This document shows positions 46,467 to 57,274 of a stretch of 64,000 bases of DNA, piece by piece. Numbering within the stretch: the stretch's first letter is position 1; the number at the start of each line of letters is the position of its first letter. This DNA comes from Philopedon plagiatum (taxonomy: Eukaryota > Arthropoda > Insecta > Coleoptera > Curculionidae): assembly GCA_963971165.1 (NCBI GenBank), contig OZ020191.1:18905160-18969159 (forward strand), written 5' to 3'. The notes beneath the pieces were generated by a model that was not told the origin of the DNA, did no database searches, and was given only the letters and a program-made list of their open reading frames with translations. The position numbers were made by a program, and so were the translations under genes.

Positions 46467-47587
46467 TCTGTTGGTGCTAAATGAGCCTATGCTAAATGAG
46501 CCTATGAAGTCAAAAAAATGCAGTTTTGAGATATTAAAGCTCAAAGTTAAATGAGGATCAACAAATGTCTAAAAACAAATAGCGAATGTGTTTAGGAGAT
46601 TTTTCTTGGGAAAAGCTAAACTTAAATTTTGTGATATTTGATATTTTTAAAAAAATGATTCTTGTACTTATTTTTGAAACTTGTGACTTAGACCACTGCT
46701 TTCATTGTTTGTGTGTTAACGTATTTCGTAGAAAGTATCTTCTCAACTTTAATTAGTTATTGTTTTATACTTAAATCATCAAACTCATAGATTATAGGTA
46801 ACTTAAATTAATTAATATTCATCATTATTGAACAAATAGTCTTCTAGGGAATCAATATCTTGTGGAACATTGCTATTTTCTCCATCAACTTTCAGTGATC
46901 GAAAATAGTCTTGGTAGACGGGTGGTATAAACTGAAACATTTCTTTCATGATTTTTTCTTGCTCCCTCTAACCGGGAGGCTAGACTTATAAAGAAGGGGA
47001 AGGCCAACATTCTTGAAATCCATCATCCTTTTTATTCTTTGGAGCCAAACCCATTTCTTTGAATAAAATATCTTCGTTTAGGGGTTCTTTATAAAAGAAA
47101 ATTGTATGGTTGCTTCTTATCGATAAATTTAAACGATTTTAAACCCCAAGCATGTATTTTAACTTCTGATTAATTCAAAATAAAAAAAAATACGTTTTAT
47201 TGACCTGAACTTGTAGAATCAGATTCAGTAGATGCTGATGGCTCATATTCACTCTCAATTTCTTCATATGGTTCAGCGTCAAAAGCACTAACATTCATTT
47301 TTTAGGATTTAAACAAAGCAGCATTTATCAGTCGATACAACATCTTTACAGGCATAATAGTCTAAGTCAGACTTGGACCACTATGGCTTTCATCGGTATA
47401 TGTGGACGCGTTTTACATCCATGTTAGTAGCGATATCTGTTAGTGTTGTACTGAAGATAAAAATTTCATATTTTGTCCAGAGGTAAATTACTACGTAAAC
47501 AATACGAGTCAAGAAACGCAATTCCGGAAAAACTGACTTCGACCACTCTGGCTTTCATAGGCTCAAATGCTAACAGACACAGAATAT
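46467..47587 (-). mobile_element. Second DUF7869-like transposon, internally deleted
   Basis: The ends share the inverted block GAGCCTATGAA with TGCTAAA/TGTTAGCA just outside; the left end is duplicated (TGCTAAATGAGCCTA twice). A subterminal motif GACCACTnTGGCTTTCAT occurs at ~46,692, ~47,383 and ~47,545. Two coding scraps of one transposase lie between. Exact termini and target duplication are not clear. Confidence 0.55.
46812..47298 (-). pseudogene. DUF7869-like transposase, N- and C-terminal scraps
   Basis: The start MNVSAFDAEPYEEIESEYEP (47,298 downward) is an acidic N-terminus ending STESDSTSSGQ. After a gap the sequence YKEPLNEDILFKEMGLAPKN (~47,070) and, in another frame, IMKEMFQFIPPVYQDYFRSL (~46,930) lead to EDYLFNNDEY and a stop at 46,812. 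The last part compares with DDLLNLLDLIDEGARDFYRNL at the end of the 36.1 kb transposase. The core with YSDxCGGQN has been deleted. Similarity to the other element is moderate, so the assignment is tentative. Confidence 0.5.
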
Positions 47588-47589
47588 AA

Positions 47590-47800
47590 GAAAATATAAT
47601 TTCTACCTACATGTTCTATATTTAAATAACAAACTTTCTCCACTACATTTATTTAGTCCTTGCTTTCGTATCATAACTACTAGTTAGATTTTTTTGGAAG
47701 TATCTCGCTTTGTACGTATTGTATTCTTTGCAAATTAAGCTTTAAAATCAACAAAAGGGGATATTAAAAGAAACGGTAATAATAACAATAATAATAATAA
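47590..47800. other. No gene; (AAT)n run at the right end
   Basis: An (AAT)n microsatellite at ~47,778-47,811 adjoins the LINE fragment and may be the tail of that element. Confidence 0.5.
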
Positions 47801-47804
47801 TAAT

Positions 47805-48085
47805 AATAATGAAATAACTGCAGTTCAAAATCATCTTTGTTTTTTTGGTTTTTGCACTATTTAGTACTTGTCCATGCGTCTTTGAGATTTGTGAGTTTAT
47901 TAGCAAGTCAGTGTTGATTTTACGAATGAATAACATGTGTCGAGCAGCTTTGTGAAAAAGACAAATAAAGCTGCATATCGTCAGCAAATTGGTGTGTAGA
48001 GCAATATTACAGGTGAGTAGCAAAATCAGCAGTGTACAGAGTAATGAACAGAGGTCCCAAAGCACTACCCTGTGGAACTCCCTTT
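47805..48085 (-). pseudogene. LINE reverse transcriptase palm fragment
   Basis: One minus-strand frame from 48,081 reads GVPQGSALGPLFITLYTADF and, after a stop, STHQFADDMQLYLSF. GVPQGSxLGPLLF and FADDMQLY are the classical neighbouring palm motifs of Jockey/CR1-type LINE reverse transcriptases (FADD in place of YADD). The open 105-residue frame here is out of register with this and is a shadow. It ends against an (ATT)n run, so the 3' part has been lost. Confidence 0.85.
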
Positions 48086-48109
48086 TTGGTAATCAAAAAA
48101 CCAAAGGGC

Positions 48110-48267
48110 TTCAGAGGGTTTTCGCAAATCTATAAAGAAGGGGCCAATTTAAGTAGATTTGCTCAGGTTTGTTATACAGTGCATAATTAATTGATTAAGT
48201 AAATTAACCCCACGTAGGTCCTGTTTATTTTTCAAGGCAACATTAATAATGACAGCACGGAATCTTC
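48110..48267 (+). repeat. Diverged CCAGATTC-type MITE leading into the satellite
   Basis: GGGTTTTCGCAAATCTATAA, AGAAGGGGCCAATTTAAGTA and AATAATGACAGCACGGAAT correspond to the middle of the MITE family (TTTTCTCGCAAATTTATAAA, AAAAGGGCAATTTTAGTA, TTAATGACGAC). Confidence 0.6.
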
Positions 48268-50418
48268 TCAAAACCTAACTGATTACCTGACCTAGATGAT
48301 CTAAATTTAAACCAGTATTATCTTAAACAATTTTAGTGAATCCCGTAGTAGCTGTTTACCCAGGTAGCATCCAATTGATACCTCAAGTATCATAGGTGTG
48401 CGAAAATGATTACTTTTCGAAAATTAAACTAAAGCAAATGAATGAATAAGTGAATTAATTCTTGAAGTATGAATACTCTACTTCAATATCCAAACCTAAC
48501 TGATCAACTGAAAGGTCTAAATTTAAACCAGTACTGCCTTAAACCATTTTAGTTAATCCCATATTAGCTGTTTGCTCAGGTAGCATCCAATTGATAGATC
48601 AGGTGTCATAGGTTTACGAAAATGATTGCTTTCCGACAATTGAACTGAAGTAAATGAATGAATAAATGAATTAATTCTTGAAGAATGAATACTTTACTTC
48701 AATAAAAAAAAAATGACAAAACTTGCATATAGTGGATTTGTCAAAACCATCAAAATCAATTATTTTTTGTTTTATTACCGACTTCTTGGGAATATTAAAT
48801 GGCCGGTGGCTTTTCTAACCAAGCCTGGCCCGTGGAGGTATTGTATGTGCCGAGCTAAGTATACTTTACTTCAATAACCAAACCTAACTGATCAACTAAA
48901 AGATCTTAATTTAAACCAGTACCGTCTTAAACCATTTTAGTGAATCCCATTTTAGCTGTTTGCTCAAGTAGCATCCAATTGATAGATCAGGTGTCATAGG
49001 TTCACGAAAATGATTGCTTTCCGACAACTGAACTGAAGTAAATGAATGAATAAATGAATTAATTCTTGAAGAATGAATACTTTACTTCCATAAAAAAAAA
49101 GACAAAACCTGCATATAGTGGATTTGTCAAAACCATCAAAATCAATTATTTTTTGCTTTTATTAACGACTTCTTGGCAATATTAAATGACCGGTGGCTTT
49201 TCAAACCAAGCCTAGTCCGCGATGGTATTGTATGTGCCGAGCTAAGTATGAATACTCTACTTCAATAACCAAACCTAACTGATCAACTAAAAGATCTAAA
49301 TTTAAACCAGTACTGTCTTAAACCATTTTAGTGAATCCCATGTTAGCTGTTTGCTCAGGTAGCATCCAATTGATAGATCAGGTGTCATATGTTTACGAAA
49401 ATGATTGCTTTCCGACAACTTAACTGAAGTAAATGAATGAATAAATGAATTAATTCTTGAAGAATGAATACTTTACTTCAATAAAAAAATTTATAAAACC
49501 TGCATATAGTGGATTTGTCAAAACCATCCAAGCCAATTATTTTTTGCTTTTATTACCGACTTCTTGGCAATATTAAATGGCCGGTGACTTTTCAAACCAA
49601 GCCTTGTCAGCGAAGGTATTTTATGTGCCGAGCTAAGTATGAATACTCTACTTCAATAACCAAACCTAACTGATCAACTAAAAGATCTAAATTTAAACCA
49701 GTACTATCTTAAACCCTTTTAGTGAATCCCATAGTAGCTGTTGCTCAGGTAGCATCCAATTGATAGATCAGGTGTCATAGGTTTACGAAAATGATTGCTT
49801 TCCGACAACTGAACTGAAGTAATTGAATGAATAAATGAATTAATTCTTGTAGAATGAATACTTTACTTCAATAAAAAAAAAAATGATAAAACCTGCATAT
49901 AGTGGATTTGTCAAAACCATCCAACCCAATTATTTTTTGCGTTTATTACCGACTTCCTGGCAATATTAAATGGCCGGTGGCTTTTCAAACCAAGCCTTGT
50001 CAGCGAAGGTATTTTATGTGCCGAGCCAAGTATGAATACTCTACTTCAATAACCAAACCTAACTGATCAACTAAAAGATCTAAATTTAATCCAGTACTGT
50101 CTTAAACCATTTTAGTGAGTCCCATAGTAGCTGTTTGCTCAGGTAGCATCCAATTGATAGATCAGGTGTCATAGGTTGACGAAAATGATTGCTTTCCGAC
50201 AACTGAACTGAAGTAAATGAATGAATAAATGAATTAATTCTTGTAGACTGAATACTTTACTTCAATAAAAAAAAATAATAGAACCTGCATATAGTGGATT
50301 TGTCAAAACCATCCAACCCAATTATTTTTTGCTTTTATTACCGACTTCTTGGGAATATTAAATGGCCGGTGGCTTTTCAAACCAAGCCTAGTCCGCGAAG
50401 GTATTGTATGTGCCGAGC
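48268..50418 (+). repeat. Satellite-like tandem array, five ~391-base units plus a short first unit
   Basis: The block CAAACCTAACTGATCAACT starts units at 48,491, 48,879, 49,270, 49,661 and 50,054 (spacing 388-393). A first unit from 48,268 is only ~223 bases and lacks the half with ACCTGCATATAGTGGATTTG and GCCGGTGGCTTTTCAAACC. The first ~75 bases of each unit (AAAAGATCTAAATTTAAACC, AGTACTGTCTTAAACC, TTAGTGAATCC) equal the 3' end of the CCAGATTC MITE. No coding. Confidence 0.95.
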
Positions 50419-50419
50419 T

Positions 50420-53235
50420 CTAAATTTTTACTGCATGTAATAAAAGTCATAAATCAATACCTTAGCTTTAATAAAATATCGTTTGAAATAACTGGACCTC
50501 ACTCTCTTTTCAATATATTTTTTGTTCTATTTCCATCCTTCAATACCGCTCAGCCAATACTAATTCTCATTTATACACAGTGTCGTAAATAACGATGACA
50601 GCCGGCACATTTTTATTATTTTATTGGGCCAAATTTACGGCAATAAATTTGGCAAACGGTAGCCCGTAATACCCAGAATTCTGGTTTTCGCTCAATAAAG
50701 GACGTTCCTATTTTTTGTGGAGTTATTTTATGGATTTTAAAAAATTGGGGCATTTATGATTGTTTAAGGGGACTTGAAGATTTGATAGACCACTTACGCA
50801 CTTCCATTATGATAGAGAAATATTAAATGTTAAAGTAAGCACTCTCTCAGTGACTATGAATGTCATAAAATCATTTTAATACCTTTATTATTTAGTAGTA
50901 GATTAGGCATAATCTCTCTACTGCGATCAATTATATCTAGTGTGACCGACTTATATTGAAAGTGCCTCCAATAAGTTTAGATGTTAATGAAGGTGGTTAA
51001 GGTCGTGCTTCTATGAAAAGCCACAAAATTATTTTTATTTAATAAAATTAAATCTAGATGTGAAATTTTGTTGATCCGAAGGGTTAATATACCAAAAAAA
51101 CACAACAATATAGTCCCGGATGTAATCTCAAAAAACCAACCAATATTAGGTTTTTTGAGATTATATTATTGATTTATATAAATGTTTGCCTATTAACCGT
51201 AAGCATCAACCACAGACATCTAAAAAACTATGGACATCTCATTCATAAAATCGTTTCACGCCAAATCAATCATCCGTTTAAAAAATGCGACTAATAGAAG
51301 TAGACACAGAGGAAAAATGGCAACGTTGTCCAACATTCAATCAACTACACCAATGGATTCGATACAAGTGAATATATCCTCGCTTACTTGTGAAAAGAAA
51401 CTTCTGAGTTTAAATAGTCCAATTTTTTGCAAACTGGACACTGCCGCACCATATTTAAATATTTTTTCACAAAATAATGACAGCTTCTTTAAAGAAAACA
51501 CTGAAACGCTTGTCGCAAATGCAAAAAACACAATTCAACTCTAGAATAACATCGCAATCGTCAGCGAATTAATTGAATGGCCGCTTGCGTCACTTCTCCA
51601 TTTGTAATAAAACTGTTAGTATACAGTAAAACAGCGTTGCCACTTTTACTTTCATTGTGAGACGGCAATAAGAGTTTATTCGGCTATGATGCATAAAGTA
51701 GAACAAAATGTATTCCTTTTTTTATTGCTTAATACTTGTATGCTAATTTTAATAGATGAATATATAGTCAAATAAATGGCGTGCAATACTGTATTGCTTG
51801 GATGGCATTAATCAGGACATTTTGTACCTACACTTTGGTAACCGTCTGCAGGTGACCAGTCAATACAATCGACCAGTTTTTAGTGATTGATTGCTTTGAA
51901 TTGTAAATAAGTTTGTCTATAGTTTTTTTAGACGTCAAGGGCATCAACGAAAGCCCATATCAAAAGGTAATAAATAAAATAAATTTGGTTATATAATAAA
52001 AACAAGGTATCTATTTAGGTTTGGGTACCTTCGTTGCTTCGCCTAAGACTTCTAAGATCTTATTTGACGTTATGTTGTCGATGTTCACTGTCTAATTCCC
52101 CAGGAGGTCCATCTTGAGATTTATCTCCTTCTGACTGCCGATTCTGCCTTATTTTGTTCACCGACAACCTCTTTAAGACGATATCGTGAGATACCCAACT
52201 ACTTCCTGTATAAGCAGAGCAATCTACAAGTTCCTTGCATAGATTCAAATTTTCCAATGTGTTGGTAGCCTCGTCCACATGGGTTAGAATTATTTTTCTA
52301 ATGTTTTTAGTTTTGCTTTTTCTTAGTTTACTGCTTTAGAAAGTTATTGATAAAAGATGAATTGGGTTTCTTCGTCGCCATCCGGATATTAGAACAGAAA
52401 CGCAGTTAACACGGCAAATTTTTGTTGCTGAATTTCTAGAACAAGAAACGACACTGTAAAGTACTAATTCTTGCACTTGTTAGGTACTGCTTTGTTCATT
52501 ACACTACCATCGCTAACCACATGGCATACAAATAAATATCTGACCAACTATCTGCAATAAACTTGAAAAATCTCATTCTGTCTTTGATTTTTCAGTTGTT
52601 GAGGAATAACTTATTGCCACAAATATGTCATTTTTTAATCTAAAAAGTAATGCTTAAAGGAAATAATATTTCTTGAATAATAGGGGACCATGGGAACCTA
52701 TAGAAAGGCAATCCGTTTTGATATACATAGATAGAGATATAATAAAAATCAAGGTACCGTAATTGTAATTTTTGTCTTTGTTAGAGCTTAAGTATATAAG
52801 GGAGAATTTTACCGATTTTCGAGAGTCACTGCACGTAGGTAATAGTTATTTGTATAGCCAGTTTCGAAAGTAGTGCTTTATAATACGAGCACCAAGTTCG
52901 CCGCTCGAGATGCAGTCGAGAGTTGCGATGGTGCGAGTGATTGCAAAAAAAATTTTAGTTACCATTTTTTTCTAAAGTCAGTGCTCATGACAAATTGCAC
53001 AAGTTGCCCTGTCAATATCAATTTTCGCTAATTTGCATAATATCTAAGTAATTTTAAATACAATTTTTTAAGTTCCGATAAACTAACTGTTTTTATTGGT
53101 ATGTGTAGTTGCGTGACTGTTTTTAAATACACCGAAAGTACCTCAAACCGAAAATAAATTGTCATGGAAACGCCGAGACACTCTAACCTACGATAAAAAA
53201 GATGATGTTTCGATCTATCAATTTTCTACAACAGG
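50420..53235. other. No certain gene; one hairpin, one doubtful frame
   Basis: 51,123-51,163 is a perfect 15-base inverted repeat (TAATCTCAAAAAACC) around an 11-base loop. A 104-residue plus-strand frame at 51,230-51,544 has mixed, gene-like composition but no motif that I trust. The remainder is AT-rich. Confidence 0.4.
52060..52278 (-). CDS. Unknown 72-residue frame, possible exon
   Basis: I do not recognise this protein. Its composition is unlike the chance frames around it: few Phe/Ile/Lys runs, with a polar C-terminus SEGDKSQDGPPGELDSEHRQ. The frame stays open upstream beyond the Met to about 52,345 (LRKSKTKNIRKIILTHV), where TTTCTAAAGCAG could be a splice acceptor. It could be a terminal exon of a host gene or a piece of a transposon. 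Evidence is composition only. Confidence 0.22.
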   Translation of the reverse strand: MDEATNTLENLNLCKELVDCSAYTGSSWVSHDIVLKRLSVNKIRQNRQSEGDKSQDGPPGELDSEHRQHNVK

Positions 53236-53242
53236 AGTAATA

Positions 53243-53370
53243 GTAGATTATACCACGAGTCAATAATGATAGCTATTATTCCCGAGGAATATTTACGAAC
53301 CGAGCCGCGTAAGCGGCGAGGGAGTAAATATTCTGAGGTAATAATAGCCATTATTGTGAGTAGTATACTC
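53243..53370. repeat. Large imperfect dyad downstream of the recombinase
   Basis: Left arm CAATAATGATAGCTATTATT with CCGAGGAATATTTAC pairs with GTAAATATTCTGAGG and AATAATAGCCATTATTG. The centre is a GC-rich dyad, CGAGCCGCGTAAGCGGCGAG. The arms are ~55 bases with scattered mismatches. Confidence 0.85.
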
Positions 53371-53373
53371 TAC

Positions 53374-53389
53374 TTTATCTACGACTAAT
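53374..53389 (+). repeat. 16-base terminal inverted repeat, left
   Basis: TTTATCTACGACTAAT, the exact reverse complement of 54,747-54,762. It lies 30 bases beyond the recombinase stop codon and may mark an element end. Confidence 0.85.
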
Positions 53390-53419
53390 TTATTAATTTG
53401 AGATTTTTAATGAACAACT

Positions 53420-54545
53420 TTATTTGTCAATAACATTAAAATTAGTAATAGTACAATTAATAAACTGTATTGGTCGAGAACTATGAATAAGTTTGGAAGA
53501 GTTTTCAATACAAATATTTGGAATGTCGGTTGCTGCAAAGGAAGAAGATGCTTCATTACTATTTATTTGTTTAGTAATAGTATCTGCTGTAGTTGTCTTG
53601 TTACTCCTAGACTGATCAATGTAACATTCAGCTACTTGTGTAGATTTCCAGCCCCCATGACGCTTTAATCCAGTTATATCGCCTCCTCCATCAATGTACA
53701 GAGTGGCAGATGATCTGCGATAACAATGGCCGGTATAAGTTTGAGGATTTGGCAAGTTTAAATATTTGGCAATTTGTCTACCAATGTCTGCAAATTTGTT
53801 TTTTCCTATACGTTGTATTGTACATTTGGATTTTTGATAATTTAGAAAGAATGAATTGATTTTTACATGTGACGGGCGGAGATCGATGTACTTCTTTATA
53901 ATGTTGTAAAACGTACTGTTTATGACGAATGTTCGTACAATTTTGGTTTTAGTCTTGGGTATTGTTATTAAGAAGTTTGTTTGAAGATCCTTTACGTCTT
54001 CTATATTCATTTCATAAAGCTCGTTTGACCGGCATGCGCCCATAATTCCAATAATTAATATAACCTGAAGCAAATAAGAATATGAGTTTTTTAATAGATT
54101 AGATTAAATACCTATGTATATTTACCTTATGTAAAAGAAAAACTTCATCAGGAGCTTTGTCAATAAATGTCTTAATTTCTTTCGAGGTCAGAGTGGAAGA
54201 TTTCTTTGCTTGAAATCCTTCAGATTTTCTTTTTAAAAACGCTCGTAGTTTTCCATATTTTTCCAGATCAACGTCATGGTTTATTCTTAACATAGATTTA
54301 ATTATTGAATAAAATGACCATAATGAAGATGGTTTGTATTTTGCACTTAGTTCAGCGAAATAGGCTAGTAGAACATTTTCGGAAAATGAATTTGTGTTAT
54401 TTCGAAGACGCCATTCGTTGAAGTTTGCGTATGTTTTATTATAAATAGATTTCGATGTTTCCGGTATTAAGGTAGATGTTGTTGCTGTAGCTAGTTGTAC
54501 AATTTCTGGAGGTGTACAAGTAAAAGCCTCTTCATTTTCATCCAT
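53420..54545 (-). CDS. Tyrosine recombinase, Crypton-like, two exons, intact
   Basis: A site-specific recombinase of the tyrosine (phage integrase/XerD) fold, which breaks and rejoins DNA through a 3'-phosphotyrosine bond. Exon 1 is 54,545-54,126 (140 codons). A phase-0 intron at 54,125-54,065 (61 bases, GTAAAT...TTGCTTCAG) is followed by exon 2, 54,064-53,420, for 354 residues. Residues ~30-125 (SIYNKTYANFNEWR to STLTSKEIKTF) match a helical core-binding domain. The catalytic domain has R152 in GACRSNEL, a Lys near 179 (PKTKTK), H253 and R256 in GHCYRR, H276 and W279 in RHGGW, and nucleophile Y288 in ECYID. No stops or shifts. The start is ATGGATGAAAATG. AATAAA overlaps the stop codon. It lies between inverted repeats and dyads. 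Catalytic-type genes of this group are mobile in invertebrates. Domestication is possible. Confidence 0.9.
54065..54125 (-). other. 61-base spliceosomal intron in the recombinase gene
   Basis: Donor AAG|GTAAATA and acceptor TTGCTTCAG|GTT. Removing it joins LLHK to VILIIGIMGACR in frame, which restores the helix that leads into the first catalytic Arg. Reading through gives a stop eight codons after LLHK. Confidence 0.85.
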
Positions 54546-54661
54546 CCCAATACGAATACATAAACACTACGCGTTTGACAGTGACACTTTTGACTTGGTG
54601 TATTTTGTTTCCATGGTATTATTTGATTTGAGAAATTTTGTGATTGGAGCGGGAATAAGGA

Positions 54662-54700
54662 CTATTAATCCCTTGTCATTATTCCCTAAGGGATTAATAG
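54662..54700. repeat. 13-base perfect dyad upstream of the recombinase
   Basis: CTATTAATCCCTT and AAGGGATTAATAG around a 13-base spacer, ~115 bases before the start codon. The spacer and right arm (ATTATTCCCTAAGGGAT) resemble ATTATTCCCGAGGAAT in the downstream dyad at 53,275-53,290. It could be a recombinase core site or an operator. Confidence 0.85.
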
Positions 54701-54746
54701 GTGGCATTATATTGCGAAAACTACAACTATAATACTTACATTATAC

Positions 54747-54762
54747 ATTAGTCGTAGATAAA
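54747..54762 (-). repeat. 16-base terminal inverted repeat, right
   Basis: ATTAGTCGTAGATAAA, the exact inverse of 53,374-53,389. The pair encloses the gene and its upstream dyad in a 1.39 kb unit. Confidence 0.85.
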
Positions 54763-54769
54763 AATATAT

Positions 54770-57270
54770 ATTTGCGTGAACTTAAGGTAAAATGTGTAAA
54801 CTTTAAAATAATTTAGTTTTAGTTTGTAATCTATTCGCATCTAGTTCTGGTTAGGTATTTAATTAAAGAGCCTTTTTCCAAATGAGATTTATTTACACAT
54901 ACAGTTTAACTGCACTTGTCAAACGAAACTGTCTTTTTAACATTTTTTTTTAATAATAAAAATAGACTCCGCCCTTATTATAGTCACCGAAAATTATAAA
55001 AAATGGTTTTTACGTAGTAAATTAAATTGTTTTGTTTGTCTGATATTTACCGGTAATTAACATAATTACTTAAATTACATTGACTTAATTAAGATCGGTC
55101 AAGGCAAGGATTTGTAGATTTACTCAATCTTTAAATTCCAGTTCAAAAAATTGGTAAATGGTTCATTTAATAATGATAATAATATCTAATTAAGTGTAAG
55201 TAAATATTTATTTCTTTAAACTTAAGACTCATACGTCTCTACTGGCAATAAAATTAGAAAATAATTAGCTGATTAAGTACATATTACCATTCTGATGTGT
55301 AAATTACATAGAGGTAAGCTAATTTTAATATTAACGAACTTTAATGAAGATGTACAGGGAAATGGAAAAAATACAAAAATATATCTATATGAGTACAGCA
55401 ATATGTGAATTTAAACTTTTTGTAATAGCAAGACTGCAAGATTAAAAACTACTTCAATGATTTTATAAAGAATCTGTAGGAGATAAGTAAATAAAAAATT
55501 CACTGTTTCATTATATTGATGTTTTAAGTAATAATATAACCCATCATGGAAACCTGTTGCAGGGAATTGGACACAATAGCAGGTAACAGTTTAAAATATA
55601 ACCAGTTTTACTTGCAATTAAATATAAAGTCATTAATTGTACCGTGCTCATGAAAAATAATGGACTTTACTTTTTATTTTTATACATTTAACCTTGCAAT
55701 GCAACAGATTTTCACATTTGTGTTATTATAAAGAAATAGATGCACGACTGATATACTTCTATAGGTTTTAATACTCCCCATTTTAAGGCTACTTTCTCAT
55801 AAGAAAATAATTATATTGCTTTGCTATTCTAAGCGAAATAATTATTGCAGCTAGAACACCTGCAATCGGAAAAAATAAAAAGAATCTTTAATTGCACTTC
55901 GAAGCTGTGAATATGTATGTACGATAGCACTACCATCATATGCAGATATTTATTTATTTAAAATACAAATCAGTACAGAATATTGGAATTAATTGCGAAA
56001 ACTTTATAAAATATTGGGTTTCTCCTTTGTTGGTATCTCCTTCTGACTTTTAACCTAATACATACATGAGACAATCAAATCACTTTAATTCAATTTTTGT
56101 AAGATTAAGTATTTTTCAAAAAGAAAACAGACTTTACTTAGGGTTCATCACTCCCCAAGTTTTTCTTGTAGGCGCCCTTCCTATCGGGTCTGTTAATTAA
56201 AGTGAAATCTGCTATTTATATTTAGAGAAGGCAAGTTAGATCTGGAGAGTCGAAATAAGCAAAACAATTATGCAGTGGATGAAACCAATTGCAATGGGTA
56301 CCTAAAGGTGTCTAGATGGACGTATGAAACTCTTTATAAAGAAAATTTTGTTGCGAATTTTTTTATTAACAATTTTTAGCAAAAAATATTTTTTAATGTA
56401 TTTTTCGGGTTTTCGGTCATATCGCAGTTATTTATTAAAATAGCGGACCGCCGTTAGCATCATCAAGAAGGTGAGAAAATTTTACAAAATTTTACTACTA
56501 AGCACTTTTTTCTATGACCTATAGATTCGTCAGTATTTAATAAATAAAAAACCGCTCAAAACGTACGCGCGCAAGCGCACAGCGGATGCACCGATATACA
56601 GGGTGTTATGAAATTCACTGCATATATTAAAACTGATAAGTTCTGATTTGAATTCAGATTGGGGAAAAATAGTCATAAATAGCGCTTCGCGATAAGCTAG
56701 GAATCGCCCCTCCCCAATTTTTTTTAATCATTGCACACCACCGAAAATAAATCGCATGGCCATATAAAAAACAAAAGAGCAGTGGGCTAGGTTGTTGTGT
56801 TGCCAGGTCTCTTAGCAATATATGTAACAAGTTTGAAGAAATAATATTTTTAAAACATTACTTTTAAAGAAAGAAATCCTACCAACTCTTCCAAAATTCT
56901 CAATTTCAAAATGTTAAAATACTGCCTATAACACAAATTTAATTAAACTCTCTAGAGAAAAGCGGTTTAAACCAAAATAAATACCTCAACTTCTACTAAA
57001 CACCCAGAACTAATTTAAAATACACCTCACTAAGCGACGATACGATATTTTGATAATATTAAATGGCTTTAACTTTTGCTAGTATTTAACGGCTTTAAGT
57101 TTTTCTTTCACAAATTAAGAAATAAATAGAAAAATAATATAAACGGTATTGTTAGACTAGCCAATATGGATCCATACACAGCTGACGCAGACGCACGAGT
57201 TCGGCCAATCGGAATCGTATTACACTTAAAATCGATCCTAGTCGTGACTTTACTCCTACTGAATTATATA
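54770..57270. other. No certain gene; one mariner-like end
   Basis: AT-rich non-coding DNA. At 56,597 TA precedes CAGGGTGTTATGAAATTCAC, a mariner-type terminus, and a GC-rich dyad (CGTACGCGCGCAAGCGCACAG) lies just before it. No partner end found. Confidence 0.4.
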
Positions 57271-57274
57271 AAAA

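Noticed and set aside
48268..50418. Regularly spaced repeats as a CRISPR-like array
   Set aside because: Units are ~391 bases and fully repetitive with no unique spacers; the genome is eukaryotic.
51230..51544. 104-residue frame with FCKLDTAAP, reminiscent of the DTGA motif of retroelement proteases
   Set aside because: The motif is DTAA, no second protease or polymerase motif follows, and the opposite strand is also open. Too weak to call.
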